A stretch of DNA of 64,000 nucleotides from Synechococcales cyanobacterium C42_A2020_086 (GCA_015272325.1 JACYLU010000011.1:186001-250000), one strand, 5' to 3'. Counted from the stretch's first letter, positions 18,205 to 27,409 are shown. Notes: generated by a model from the letters alone, not told the origin. Numbers and translations: made by a program.

Positions 18205-19077
18205 CTAAAGGGCATACTCGATTCGCGGCTGGCATTTCTCAGCGCCAACTAAGTGCTGGTCTAGCCAGGTGGCTAAATCAGTAAACACGTCCTGATAATT
18301 CAGATCCACATACAGGTCGTGATAGCTGCCGGGATACTCGCGGTGCTCTTTATCGGGAAAGATCACCCGCTGAAAAAAGGCTCGACTGCCCTCGGGCAAC
18401 GTCACCCGATCGGCACTGCCATGCATAATCAGCAGCGGCAAATTTAGCTCCGGGGCGTGCTTATAGATCCAGTCCACGGTGCTAAAAAACTCGGTGGCTA
18501 AGCGAGCACTGCCGTACTCGTGGCGCAGCGGATCTTGCATATAGGCAGCCAGCGCTTCGGGATGGCGCGACCCCCAGCTACTGCGAATGCCCAGCTTCAT
18601 GCTGAATCGCGGCACCGTTCTGGAAAGCAATCGTCCCAAGGCCAGCTTCACCGGAGAGATGCTGATTTTTCCCAGGGCCGGGGCCGTCACAATCACGCCG
18701 TGAATGTCGTCTGCGGTATGCAGCACGTAATCGAGCACAATTGTGCCGCCCAAGCTATGACCCCACAGCACATGGGGGCAGCATAACCGCTCAGCTCGAA
18801 TATGTTGCAAAAACGCTCCCAAATCTTCGCGAAACTCGCGCCAGGAATTGATGTGCCCGCGCTGTCCGGGTGAACGACCGTGCCCTCGTAGGTCAAAGGC
18901 GTAGACCTCATAGCCTTGCGGCACCAGATACTCGACTACATGCTGGAATACACCGCTGTGCCCACCCAACCCATGCACCAGCGTCACAATCGCTTGACTA
19001 GGCTTCTCGGGATGCCAGCTTTGATAGTAAAGAGAATCGCCTGCATACCCAACGAAGGTTCCTTCAACCTGCTTCAT
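18205..19077 (-). CDS. Alpha/beta hydrolase, monoacylglycerol lipase-like
   Basis: 290 residues from ATG 19077, which has AGGAG 8 nt upstream; a TTG seven codons earlier is less likely. The nucleophile elbow is GHSLGG. The acid lies in HGSADRVT and the His in YPGSYHDLY. The HGLGGHSGVFQHV oxyanion region and FDLRGHGRSPGQRGH are hallmarks of monoglyceride lipases and lysophospholipases. It would release a free fatty acid, the substrate of the acyl-CoA synthetase encoded next. It is the first gene after the 450-bp repeat-rich spacer, so the operon promoter probably lies just upstream. Confidence 0.9.
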   Translation of the reverse strand: MKQVEGTFVGYAGDSLYYQSWHPEKPSQAIVTLVHGLGGHSGVFQHVVEYLVPQGYEVYAFDLRGHGRSPGQRGHINSWREFREDLGAFLQHIRAERLCCPHVLWGHSLGGTIVLDYVLHTADDIHGVIVTAPALGKISISPVKLALGRLLSRTVPRFSMKLGIRSSWGSRHPEALAAYMQDPLRHEYGSARLATEFFSTVDWIYKHAPELNLPLLIMHGSADRVTLPEGSRAFFQRVIFPDKEHREYPGSYHDLYVDLNYQDVFTDLATWLDQHLVGAEKCQPRIEYAL

Positions 19078-19527
19078 CGTTATTTCTCCTAACAGCAAGG
19101 TCTAGAGAAGACAGATGGCAGAAGGAAAATTGGCGCTATGGATCTGTAGCAATTCTAAATTCTGAACGATTATCTTGATAATTATCTTGATAATTCATCG
19201 GAGCATGAGCATCTTTGTAGGTTTATTATCTGCTTCAGATGCACAGTTCTAGATGCACGATTTAAGATGCACGATTTAATAGAATTCAACCACAGTCTCA
19301 ATAGAAGTGCTACAGCTTTCGTGCTCTCCTTAAACAAGGACTCAAACAAAAATTTAAACAAAAACTATTAAGCGAATCCTGTAGAGAACGTTCGTTATTT
19401 TCCCTCAGCCGTATCTATAATCTGTTGTGATCAAGGGGGTTCTACAACATCTACATACTCAATTCCATACTCAATAGAATTTTGTAAGGGGGGACCTCAA
19501 CCTGACAATCTACTGAGTTTCGTTTGC
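19078..19527. promoter_or_regulatory. Repeat-rich spacer between lrp and the fad operon
   Basis: This 450-bp non-coding region is distinctly A/T-rich against its surroundings. It holds four separate tandem arrays: ATTATCTTGATA twice (19169-19192); a 14-bp unit beginning AGATGCAC three times (19237, 19251, 19265); a 12-bp unit beginning AAACAA three times (19332, 19344, 19356); and a 12-bp unit beginning CATACTCAAT twice (19454, 19466). It must contain the lrp 3' end and probably the fad operon promoter. The repeats could be regulator-binding iterons or slippage products; the sequence alone does not decide. Confidence 0.55.
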
Positions 19528-20055
19528 TCACTCCTCGGTTGCGTTTAAAGGCAGCGAGGTCGATGCCTTAACTTCATTGAGAACAATATTGGTGCGCACC
19601 GTATCCACACCGGGAATTTGAGTAATGGTTTCGCTTAGCAGGCGTTCCAGGTGTTGATGATCGGGAACGACCACTTTCAGCAGATAGTCAAATTCGCCCG
19701 TGAGATGGTGACATTCCAATACTTCCGGTAGCCCCTGCACTCGCTCACAAAACTGCCCAACACATTCGGGTTGATGGTGGGCTAGGGTCACCTGGGCAAA
19801 GCAGAGCAGATCTAACCCCAGCGCCTCACGGTTGACTAACGTGACGTAGCGATTGATGAAACCGTTGTCTTCGAGCTTTTTGAGTCGCTTTTGCAACCCA
19901 GGGGCCGTGAGGTGAAGCTGACGAGCCAGCTCCGCATTGCTGATCCGACTGTTTTCCTGTAAAAGCCGCAGCAGCAATCGATCTCTCTCGTCAAGCGGCT
20001 GGAGCGGTTCCGTCTGGTTGTCCGTGGTTTTGACCTTAGAGGGCTTCTTAGGCAA
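19528..20055 (-). CDS. Lrp/AsnC-family transcriptional regulator
   Basis: 175 residues. An N-terminal HTH (LDERDRLLLRLLQENSRISN.. through GLQKRLKKLEDNGFI) is followed by an AsnC/RAM ligand-binding domain (GEFDYLLKVVVPD is the typical strand). The frame opens with TTG (20055) preceded by GGAGG only 4 nt away; no better in-frame start exists before the HTH. A 20-residue polar N-terminal extension is present. Lrp-type proteins sense amino acids or related metabolites. Its location immediately upstream of the fad cluster, same strand, makes it a candidate regulator of that cluster; this is inference from position. Confidence 0.9.
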   Translation of the reverse strand: MPKKPSKVKTTDNQTEPLQPLDERDRLLLRLLQENSRISNAELARQLHLTAPGLQKRLKKLEDNGFINRYVTLVNREALGLDLLCFAQVTLAHHQPECVGQFCERVQGLPEVLECHHLTGEFDYLLKVVVPDHQHLERLLSETITQIPGVDTVRTNIVLNEVKASTSLPLNATEE

Positions 20056-20228
20056 TGGACCTCCAGATGCAGTGTATGAACTTACTCCTACTCGTAGGAT
20101 AGAAAACGGGGATCAGAGCCGTCAAGGCGATGAGTTAATTTGTAATACTCAAAGCCGGCGAAATCAGATTATTTATAAACCAAATTGAGCCAAACAGTTA
20201 ATGTAATGCCCCTCAATAGCATCCCCTA

Positions 20229-20256
20229 GGATGGGCGAAGCAGCTCAAACCCATCC
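20229..20256 (-). terminator. Hairpin downstream of the M1-RTX gene
   Basis: GGATGGG (20229-20235) pairs with CCCATCC (20250-20256) around a 14-nt loop, 31 bp beyond the stop of the M1-RTX gene. No T-run follows on the minus strand, so it is at best a weak intrinsic terminator or an RNA-stabilising stem. Confidence 0.35.
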
Positions 20257-20286
20257 CAGAGAGTAGATTGCGCTAGGTGATTAAAA

Positions 20287-22314
20287 CTAGCTGATAAAAA
20301 TTGAGCTGAGGTTGTCGCTGAATGTGGCTGCGGTTTGCCAACTCACAACGGCCAGCAGATCATCACCTTGAAAAATCTCGGCTCCGGCAGCACCATCTTT
20401 GAAGGAGAGTTGCTCTACGTCGCTGACTCTGAATTGAGTTGCACCCAGCTGGAAGTTCTTGATGGTATCGAAACCGCTGTCCGTTGCCAAGGTTACTGTG
20501 GCAGGACCGTCTCCTAACCAGACCATATCTAAGCCGGTACCGCTATTAATGATATCGCCTCCCCCGTTTGCATAGATGACATCATCTCCGTTGCCGCCGG
20601 TAATGGTATCAGCTTGCAATCCGCCGTAGATAATATCATCTCCGTCTCCGCCACTTAAAGTATTCTCACCCGCATTACCGAACAAGATATCGTTACCATC
20701 TCCGCCCTGGAGGGTATCCTTCTCAACCCCGCCATAGAGCTGATCATCCCCAGCACCGCCAATCAGCACATCAATGCCGCCGTTGCCAAAGATGGTGTCA
20801 TTGCCATCTCGTCCGAACAGCACATCCGCCTCGGTCGTACCGATGATCGTTTCGTCGCCGGTGGGATCGGGAGAGAGGTCCATCTGGGGAATGCCAGCCA
20901 GGGTTTCACTATAGAACCAAGTATTGAAAAACTCGCTCAGCTCTTGACCGCTGATTTCTTCCGTGACCGCAATCAGATCGTCCGGGGTGACATTGCCGTT
21001 TTTGAAGCGCTCGTAGTAGGTTTGCAGCGTTTCAAAGAATGCCTCGTCGCCAATCTCCAGTCGCAAGGCGTGTAACCCCAATGCGCCCCAGTCGTAAACG
21101 CCGGAGTTAAACAAGTCATCGGCGGGCGGTTTGCCGGGGGGCACCAGTTCGTCTAAGGCATCGGCTACAGTGTTGTACTTATTGGTCACCCACTGATCCA
21201 GTGCCTCTCGTCCGCGACTGTATTCGATCCACAATCCTTGGGCGTAGGTGGCAAAACTTTCGTTGAGCCAAATATCGGCCCAATCCGCCAAGCTGACGCT
21301 GTTGCCAAACCACTGGTGCGAGACTTCGTGGGCAATGACTTCTTCCGTGCTCGACGAGAAGCCTCCCAGAAAGGCCGGTTCGCGCCCAAGCTGCCGCAAG
21401 CCGAAAATGGATAGGGTTTGGGTTTCCAGGGCAGTGCCGGTATCGGTGTTCATCACCACCGAGCCATAAACCTCAAAGGGATAGGGTCCGAAAATATCGC
21501 TGAAGAACTTCAGCATTTCGCCCTGCAGCTTGAACGGCTCTAGCAGCTCGGGGTCGATGCCTTCGGCGAAGTAGTTGCGAATGGGGATGCCGTCTGGTCC
21601 TTCTTCGGTTTCCAGGTCAAATTGGCTGATATTGACCGTAGTCAGGTAGCTGGCCATCGGATCCCGCGCTTCAAACACATAGGTGGTGCTGTCGCCATTG
21701 TCGATCGTTTGCTCCAGCACGCCGTTGGCTGCTACTTCAAAGGGTTCGGGCACCGTGACTCGGAAGGTGTAAGCTGCTTTATCGATGGGATGGTCGTTGA
21801 CTGGGTAATAGTTAGCAGCGCCATCGGGCTGACTAAGGACAAAACTACCGCCGTCGAAAATCACCCAGCCGGTCGGCACGGGAATAGCCACCGAGGTAAT
21901 CTGTTCGGGAGAGCCGCTGTAGTTGACATCCACCGTAAAGGTCTCGCCTAGAGCAATCGGGGCAACGGGAGTGATGATCAGCTCTTGCCCGTCGCGGCTA
22001 AAGGTTGCAGGTTGACCGTTCACCGTGATGCCATCGACTGTAAACCCGATAAAGTCGAGGTTGAACTGACTTAAGGCTTGAGTAGCAACGGCCGCCATCG
22101 TCGTTTTACCCTCTAGGGTGCTCGTAGCGACATCGGTGATGTTCAGATCAAGGGTGTAGCTTTGGGCATCATAGCCGCCATTGCCAAAGCCGGGGTAGAG
22201 CGAGTCACCGACGCCCGGAGCACCCGGAGTGGGTTCAGTCGGCGCGGCTGCTTCAGCAGGCGTCAAGGCATCAGAAAGGGAGGCTAGGCGCAGATAGCTG
22301 CAAATCGTGCACAT
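20287..22314 (-). CDS. M1-family metallopeptidase fused to RTX calcium-binding repeats
   Basis: 675 residues. An M1 N-terminal beta domain precedes the zinc site HEVSH (329-333), with Glu352 in WLNESFA exactly 18 residues later, as in M1 enzymes. The exopeptidase motif GxMEN is replaced by GTALE (293-297), as in some bacterial M1 homologues. Residues 488-595 carry nonapeptide repeats of the form GGxGNDxIx that bind calcium. A short non-repetitive C-terminal tail, the usual type I secretion signal region, ends the protein. No Sec signal peptide is seen. I infer an extracellular, calcium-stabilised peptidase exported by a type I system encoded elsewhere. It is divergent from another RTX gene 0.9 kb away. 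Confidence 0.9.
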   Translation of the reverse strand: MCTICSYLRLASLSDALTPAEAAAPTEPTPGAPGVGDSLYPGFGNGGYDAQSYTLDLNITDVATSTLEGKTTMAAVATQALSQFNLDFIGFTVDGITVNGQPATFSRDGQELIITPVAPIALGETFTVDVNYSGSPEQITSVAIPVPTGWVIFDGGSFVLSQPDGAANYYPVNDHPIDKAAYTFRVTVPEPFEVAANGVLEQTIDNGDSTTYVFEARDPMASYLTTVNISQFDLETEEGPDGIPIRNYFAEGIDPELLEPFKLQGEMLKFFSDIFGPYPFEVYGSVVMNTDTGTALETQTLSIFGLRQLGREPAFLGGFSSSTEEVIAHEVSHQWFGNSVSLADWADIWLNESFATYAQGLWIEYSRGREALDQWVTNKYNTVADALDELVPPGKPPADDLFNSGVYDWGALGLHALRLEIGDEAFFETLQTYYERFKNGNVTPDDLIAVTEEISGQELSEFFNTWFYSETLAGIPQMDLSPDPTGDETIIGTTEADVLFGRDGNDTIFGNGGIDVLIGGAGDDQLYGGVEKDTLQGGDGNDILFGNAGENTLSGGDGDDIIYGGLQADTITGGNGDDVIYANGGGDIINSGTGLDMVWLGDGPATVTLATDSGFDTIKNFQLGATQFRVSDVEQLSFKDGAAGAEIFQGDDLLAVVSWQTAATFSDNLSSIFIS

Positions 22315-23190
22315 AAAGGTTTAACCGTATAAATGGGTGAATAAGCCGTGAATGACTGTGAATAAATGTGAATGGATGAACCAATCTTCAGGCAATCGTC
22401 AACAGTAAAGCAGGAACACAGGGCAAACTGTGCGTTCAGCTACACTGAACCCCAAACATGCTGTGCTGGGAAATCTGCCTGCATTAACGAATTCGCAAAA
22501 CTAATGATGTGACGGTGAACACCATAGAAGACGACTGCCACTATGCAGGATTTTGCATCAAGTGGCACCTCTCTTAGGACATAAGATTCAGCTCTAAGCC
22601 TGCCTGAATATCCTCAAAATCAGCCTCAACGTTCCTCAACGTTAAGGAGTATTGTTCTAAGTTTCGATGGCCAAGGCTACAGCTCAAAAGGTTTGTGGGC
22701 ACCTCCAGTCAAAACTGAGCGATAGAGCAATCCAATTCACCAACTGAATCGTAATTTTTCCAGTTAATTGACCAGTGGAGCCATTGAGCTGATTGATTGA
22801 CCAATTTCCCCTTACCCCTACTTCCCCTAGACACCCTTGTGGGGGGCGAAGGAATTCCAACCTAAACTGTTGAACCTAAAGACGCTAGGAACTGGGGTGT
22901 AGCTTGCTGCTGCATAGCAGTGGGCAGTTCGAGTGTGGTCAGGCAACTCGGTAATTGAGTCAGCAAGTGCGTGAACCGACCTCTCGTCCCAGATAGGTAA
23001 GAGACATTGTTGCCTTGCCTACTCAACAAGATTTAGCAATCAGGGAAGACAGAACGGACAAACGGCAAGAGGTCTTAGCGAGCGGGCTAATCAGAATCGC
23101 GATGATCTGAGAGATAACTCCAGGAAATCTATTGTGCTGCAAAACAAAATGATCCAGATGAACATTTTTTGAATATTGAGGAATGATTCA
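22315..23190. promoter_or_regulatory. Long divergent intergenic region between two RTX genes
   Basis: 876 bp with no ORF of note. It separates two divergently transcribed RTX genes, so it must hold both promoters. A perfect 10-bp tandem repeat CCTCAACGTT x2 is at 22624-22643. No clear promoter or hairpin terminator is recognised. Confidence 0.45.
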
Positions 23191-25788
23191 GTGAACACGA
23201 GCTACGTTCTTAGCAACAACACCCTCATCCCCGTTGCCTCCGCCAATGCGGATCGGCCGAATCCAGGCATTCCGGTGCTGGGATTGGGAACCGGCGAGAA
23301 TTTAGTGGGGATTGATTTTAGACCGCAGAACGGCAAACTCTATGGCTTAACCACCAATGGTGTCGGAGGGGTACGGCTGTATGTGATCAGCGTGCAAACC
23401 GGAGTCGCGACACCGCTGACGGCAGCACCCGTACAGTTCGATGATGGAGCTGGCAATCCGGTGCCAATTCTAGGAACCAATTTTGGTCTCGACTTCAACC
23501 CCACCGTGGATCGGCTGCGGGTGGTGACCGACGGTGGCTTTAACTTTCGGATCAACCCCAATACCGGCACGCTGATCGACGGCAACAACAACTCCCCAAC
23601 CCCCGTTCCAGGAGTCAATCCTGACGGGCAAGTCAACTTGAACGGCAACCCGGCACTGGTAGATGCGACGGCTTACACCAACAACGCCCCCAACGTTACC
23701 GCAACCACACAATACACGCTCGATGCGGTTAGCAATCGCCTGTTCATTCAATCGCCACCCAACAGCGGTAGTCAGATCAACGCTCTGCCCGTCACCCTCA
23801 ACGGCGCACCCCTCGATTTCACGGCCGTCAACGGTTTCGACATTCCTGCCGGCATTAATGTGGCAACCTCCAATAGCCCAGCCACAGGACAGGCATTGGC
23901 TGCTCTCACCGTGAACGGCAAGACGGGCCTGTATGGCATCGAGCTTTCGACCGGGGCCGCGACGCTGCTGAATCCGATTGCAGCGGGCAACCAACCAGTA
24001 CAAGGCTTCAGCGTTCAAAGCGAGCCAGTGCCCAAAGGCGTGCCCCTGATCGCTGTAGATGCCGGCGGCACAACTCTGCTGCGCTTTAATAGTGCCAGTC
24101 CCAGCAGCATCACCTCTGTATCCATCAGCGGCGTCCCGACGGGCGAAAAAATCGTCGGTATTGATATTCGTCCGGCGACTGGGCAGCTCTATGCTCTTAG
24201 CGTCAATGCCGCCAGCAATACTGGCAGTCTGCTGCTGCTCGATCCGCAGTTGGGGACCGCGACTCCAGTAGGCACGCCCGGACAAATTGCCTTCGTGAAT
24301 GCGGCAGGTAACCCGCTCGATCTGCCCGATTCTGGCTTTGGCATCGACTTCAACCCCACAGTGGATCGGTTGCGGGTGGTGACTAGCTCAGGACTCAACT
24401 TCCGCATCAATCCTATTACTGGAGCTCCGGTGGATAGCGACCCTGCGATTGCCGGCACTAATCCCGATGGCAACATCAACGTCAATGGCGCAGCGGCCGC
24501 AGCCGATGCTACTGCCTACACCAACAGCTTTGGCGGCGCGACGGTCACCACCCAATATACCCTCGATGCCGCCACAAATCAGCTCTCGATCCAGTCGCCG
24601 CCCAATAGTGGCACCCAGATCAACCGCCTGCCCGTTACCCTCAACGGTGCACCGCTCGATTTCACCAACGTCAACGGCTTCGATATTCCCTCGGGGGTGC
24701 AGGTTGGCACTGCCAATGCTCCGGCTCAAGGGCGCGGCTTCGCGGCGTTAACGGTGGGCGGCAATACCAACCTGTACGCCATTGAACTGAGCACCGGGGC
24801 AGCCACCCTGCTAGGTCCCGTAGCAGGCGGCATCGGGGGATTGACCGTCGCTGACGCTCCTAGCGGAACCGTCGCCTTTGGCAAAGCCACCTACACAGTC
24901 GCCGAAAACGGCAAAAGCATCGCCATTGATCTGGTACGTACGGGCGGCACGACGGGCGCAGTCACCGTAAACTTAGCAGCTACAGGCGGTACCGCCACGG
25001 CCAACAGCGATTTCAACGGCTTGCCTACAACGGTCACCTTTGCAGATGGTCAAACCACTGCCACGGCCACCATTAATATTGTCAATGACCAGCTTCAGGA
25101 AGGCGATGAAACGGTAATGCTGTCCCTGAGTAATCCCACTAATTCCGCTGTGTTGGATGCTCAAGATCAGGCCATTCTGGCCATTACTGATGATGAGCGC
25201 GTGATTACTGGCACGAATCGAGCAGAGACGCTGTTGGGAGGTCCGGGCAACGATGTGATTGTTGGCTTGGGTGGCAACGATCGCTTGCTCGGCTTCTCGG
25301 GCAATGACACGCTCATTGGCGGTATGGGTAGCGATCGCTTAGCCGGTGGAGCCGGTGCCGACCGCTTTGTTTATGCCGGCAATAACCAGCGAGCCGCGTT
25401 TTCCAATTCGCTGCTGGCCGCTCCGGATCAAATTGTGCAGTTCAATGCCCCCCAAGGCGATCGCTTCCAGCTCGATTTCGATGCTAATCCGGCAACCGTG
25501 GATCGACCGCGACAGGTATTTAATGCTGGAGCAGTGCCGGGGAATCGGCTCATAGATGCGGTGCAATCTGCCTTTGCCGACAAAGACCAACGTCAGAGCG
25601 GCAAACAGGCGTTGCAAGCCAATGAAGCAGTATTCTTTAGCATGAGGAATCAAACCTATCTGGCCGTGAACGACAATCAAGCCAGCTTTTCTGCCAATCG
25701 AGATTTGATTGTAAACGTCACAGGCATCAACTTCATTCGAGGTGACGCCCAAGCGGGCAGTTTAGTGGTTGCCAATTATTTCGTGTAG
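23191..25788 (+). CDS. RTX protein: two DUF4394 domains, Calx-beta, calcium repeats
   Basis: 865 residues from GTG 23191, which has GAGGA 8 nt upstream; the longer frame begins at TTG 23176. Two DUF4394 domains (about 1-275 and 280-560) share long near-identical segments, for example FDFNPTVDRLRVVT-like and SPPNSG.QIN..PVTLNGAPLDFT, so the domain was tandemly duplicated. A Calx-beta domain (about 565-665, VNLAATGGTATANSDF) and RTX repeats (about 670-725, GGPGNDVIVGLGGND) follow, then a C-terminal domain. No Sec signal is present, consistent with type I export. Probable surface or extracellular adhesive/structural role; the ligand is unknown. Confidence 0.9.
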   Translation: MNTSYVLSNNTLIPVASANADRPNPGIPVLGLGTGENLVGIDFRPQNGKLYGLTTNGVGGVRLYVISVQTGVATPLTAAPVQFDDGAGNPVPILGTNFGLDFNPTVDRLRVVTDGGFNFRINPNTGTLIDGNNNSPTPVPGVNPDGQVNLNGNPALVDATAYTNNAPNVTATTQYTLDAVSNRLFIQSPPNSGSQINALPVTLNGAPLDFTAVNGFDIPAGINVATSNSPATGQALAALTVNGKTGLYGIELSTGAATLLNPIAAGNQPVQGFSVQSEPVPKGVPLIAVDAGGTTLLRFNSASPSSITSVSISGVPTGEKIVGIDIRPATGQLYALSVNAASNTGSLLLLDPQLGTATPVGTPGQIAFVNAAGNPLDLPDSGFGIDFNPTVDRLRVVTSSGLNFRINPITGAPVDSDPAIAGTNPDGNINVNGAAAAADATAYTNSFGGATVTTQYTLDAATNQLSIQSPPNSGTQINRLPVTLNGAPLDFTNVNGFDIPSGVQVGTANAPAQGRGFAALTVGGNTNLYAIELSTGAATLLGPVAGGIGGLTVADAPSGTVAFGKATYTVAENGKSIAIDLVRTGGTTGAVTVNLAATGGTATANSDFNGLPTTVTFADGQTTATATINIVNDQLQEGDETVMLSLSNPTNSAVLDAQDQAILAITDDERVITGTNRAETLLGGPGNDVIVGLGGNDRLLGFSGNDTLIGGMGSDRLAGGAGADRFVYAGNNQRAAFSNSLLAAPDQIVQFNAPQGDRFQLDFDANPATVDRPRQVFNAGAVPGNRLIDAVQSAFADKDQRQSGKQALQANEAVFFSMRNQTYLAVNDNQASFSANRDLIVNVTGINFIRGDAQAGSLVVANYFV

Positions 25789-25836
25789 GAGTGTAGATCT
25801 CAAAATCGACCAGAAAATCATGCGTTCCTGACTTAG

Positions 25837-25884
25837 GGCGGACACACACCTGATTCACACCTGATTAGGCTCAGTCCGCCTTTT
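25837..25884 (+). terminator. Intrinsic terminator after the RTX gene
   Basis: GGCGGAC (25837-25843) pairs with GTCCGCC (25874-25880) and is followed by TTTT. The 30-nt loop contains a perfect 11-bp tandem repeat, CACACCTGATT x2 (25845-25866), suggesting the loop was lengthened by duplication. Confidence 0.7.
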
Positions 25885-26451
25885 GTCATGGCTCAGTTAG
25901 GGTTGAATTTCTGCTCAAATCCCTCAACATGCGCAGGTTGATTCAAACCCTGAGGGTGTTGTTGGTCTAGCAAGGGATGCAGGGTACTGCGGCCAAAGTA
26001 AACTTTAGTATCATGCAGTTTATCTTTTGACGAAAGGCGGTATAGTGGAAATTGAAGTCAGATAGGTGTTAGCAATAACGAAGGAAAACGCTTAATCATC
26101 TAGTAAATTGCATATAGCAAATTGCTGGTAAAGCTAACCCTAGTTATTCATCTAATCCTAAAGACTTCCCTGGCAGATTTAACAGCCAAGTCCACGTTGA
26201 ATAGTATGAGGTAAAAGCGCTGTTTTATTTAAATCTGTCTCGTTTGACCGTAACAGCATCCACGGAAAACATTGATATTTCCTCCTAGTGGCTAATGGAG
26301 AGTTCTGCAGTTTGATCGCTTTGATTGTGTCAGTCATGGTTTGATCGGTGCAACTCTGGTTAAAATCAAGTAAGGAGAGGAAATCACTCAAAGTTTTCTG
26401 CGTTGGGTGCTGTTACTGCTTTAAAGCCTACGAGACAGGTCAAAGTGCGTC
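25885..26451. other. A/T-rich spacer, no gene recognised
   Basis: About 570 bp, visibly richer in A/T than neighbouring coding DNA. A 70-codon minus-strand ORF (26179-26391) has no recognisable features and is not annotated. The promoter of the following plus-strand gene should lie here. Confidence 0.4.
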
Positions 26452-27222
26452 ATGGCAATTATTGCTCTTAAAGCCTGGTATCTCCAGGAGTATGAACCGA
26501 TTCGAGAACTGGAAAAGCGCCCGCATGATTTGCGTCTGAGTAAAAATAGCCTGCTGAAATCGGCACTGCGAGCGGATTTTTTAGAAGATAGCGAAGATGT
26601 TAAAAAGTCGCTCTGGTTTCAGCGCTATTTGGAGGGAGAAATCGTTGAGTTCTATATTGAAGGCAGCGGCGGATATGCCATCTCCAATATTGATCTGATT
26701 AGTCATGAGATTTATTTCACTAAACAAGAAGTGATGGCCCGGTTAGATCCCACCATCTTTCTCTGCTATCAAACGGAATACACCGAATCAAGCGATTTAC
26801 TGCGGGAAGAGTTGCAAAGCATCCTAGAAAAGCTGAATCGCCGCTCGCGCTTGCCCTTGTCGCTAGAAGAATCCCACCGCCTCACTGACGGGCCTGTGCG
26901 GCTGACCAGCACTTTGATGCAGAAAATCCGCAAAAGCTTGCTCTTTGTAGCCGATGGTACGCCCATTTTGCAGCTCGACGGCACGCCTCCTCAGCCCATT
27001 CCTAGTCCCAAGGTCTGCGTTGAAGTTGGCTATGCACTGCAATGCAAACGTACAGAGCAGCTCCTGCTCGCTCAGATGGAGCGTTCCAGCATTGCCGGGC
27101 AGTTTCCCTTCGATCTACCCAGCGGCAACCGCCTGCTGTTTCGCAACAAAACGGATCTACACAAAACCTTGCCCCAAGCCATTGAAACCCAACTGCAGCG
27201 CTTCAACTTACTGAGTGGCTGA
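26452..27222 (+). CDS. Conserved hypothetical protein, possible Rossmann/TIR-like C-terminus
   Basis: 256 residues from ATG 26452. I recognise this as the type of protein conserved across cyanobacteria but know no established function. It is soluble, with no signal or membrane segment. The C-terminal third reads SPKVCVEVGYALQ, then a hydrophobic strand QLLLAQM, then FPFDLP. That order resembles the (N/K)V..E(L/V)GYA and PFDL pattern seen in TIR-like and nucleotide-processing Rossmann domains. This is a loose resemblance, not an assignment. It is monocistronic, flanked by spacers, and transcribed towards the ftsH-like gene. Confidence 0.85.
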   Translation: MAIIALKAWYLQEYEPIRELEKRPHDLRLSKNSLLKSALRADFLEDSEDVKKSLWFQRYLEGEIVEFYIEGSGGYAISNIDLISHEIYFTKQEVMARLDPTIFLCYQTEYTESSDLLREELQSILEKLNRRSRLPLSLEESHRLTDGPVRLTSTLMQKIRKSLLFVADGTPILQLDGTPPQPIPSPKVCVEVGYALQCKRTEQLLLAQMERSSIAGQFPFDLPSGNRLLFRNKTDLHKTLPQAIETQLQRFNLLSG

Positions 27223-27409
27223 ACCCTGTTCACCCTGCTCACCTGCATGAGCCGAATTGAGGCTGGCAGCCCGAGGAGTCACTGTGGCAGTCAGTTCTCT
27301 AAAAAACAATGCGAACCCAATTCCTGGCAAGTCGGCAATAAGAACGGGTGGGATGGCCATGGCTTGAAGAGTCGGCCAATTCGAGGTGCGATGCCAGCCA
27401 GCAGGTGCC

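Noticed and set aside
19169-19367. Tandem repeats considered as a CRISPR array
   Set aside because: Units are 12-14 bp with no unique spacers and differ between arrays; no cas genes are present.
23470-24285. 271-codon minus-strand ORF opposite the DUF4394 gene
   Set aside because: It is a mirror frame of a repetitive GC-rich gene with no family features.
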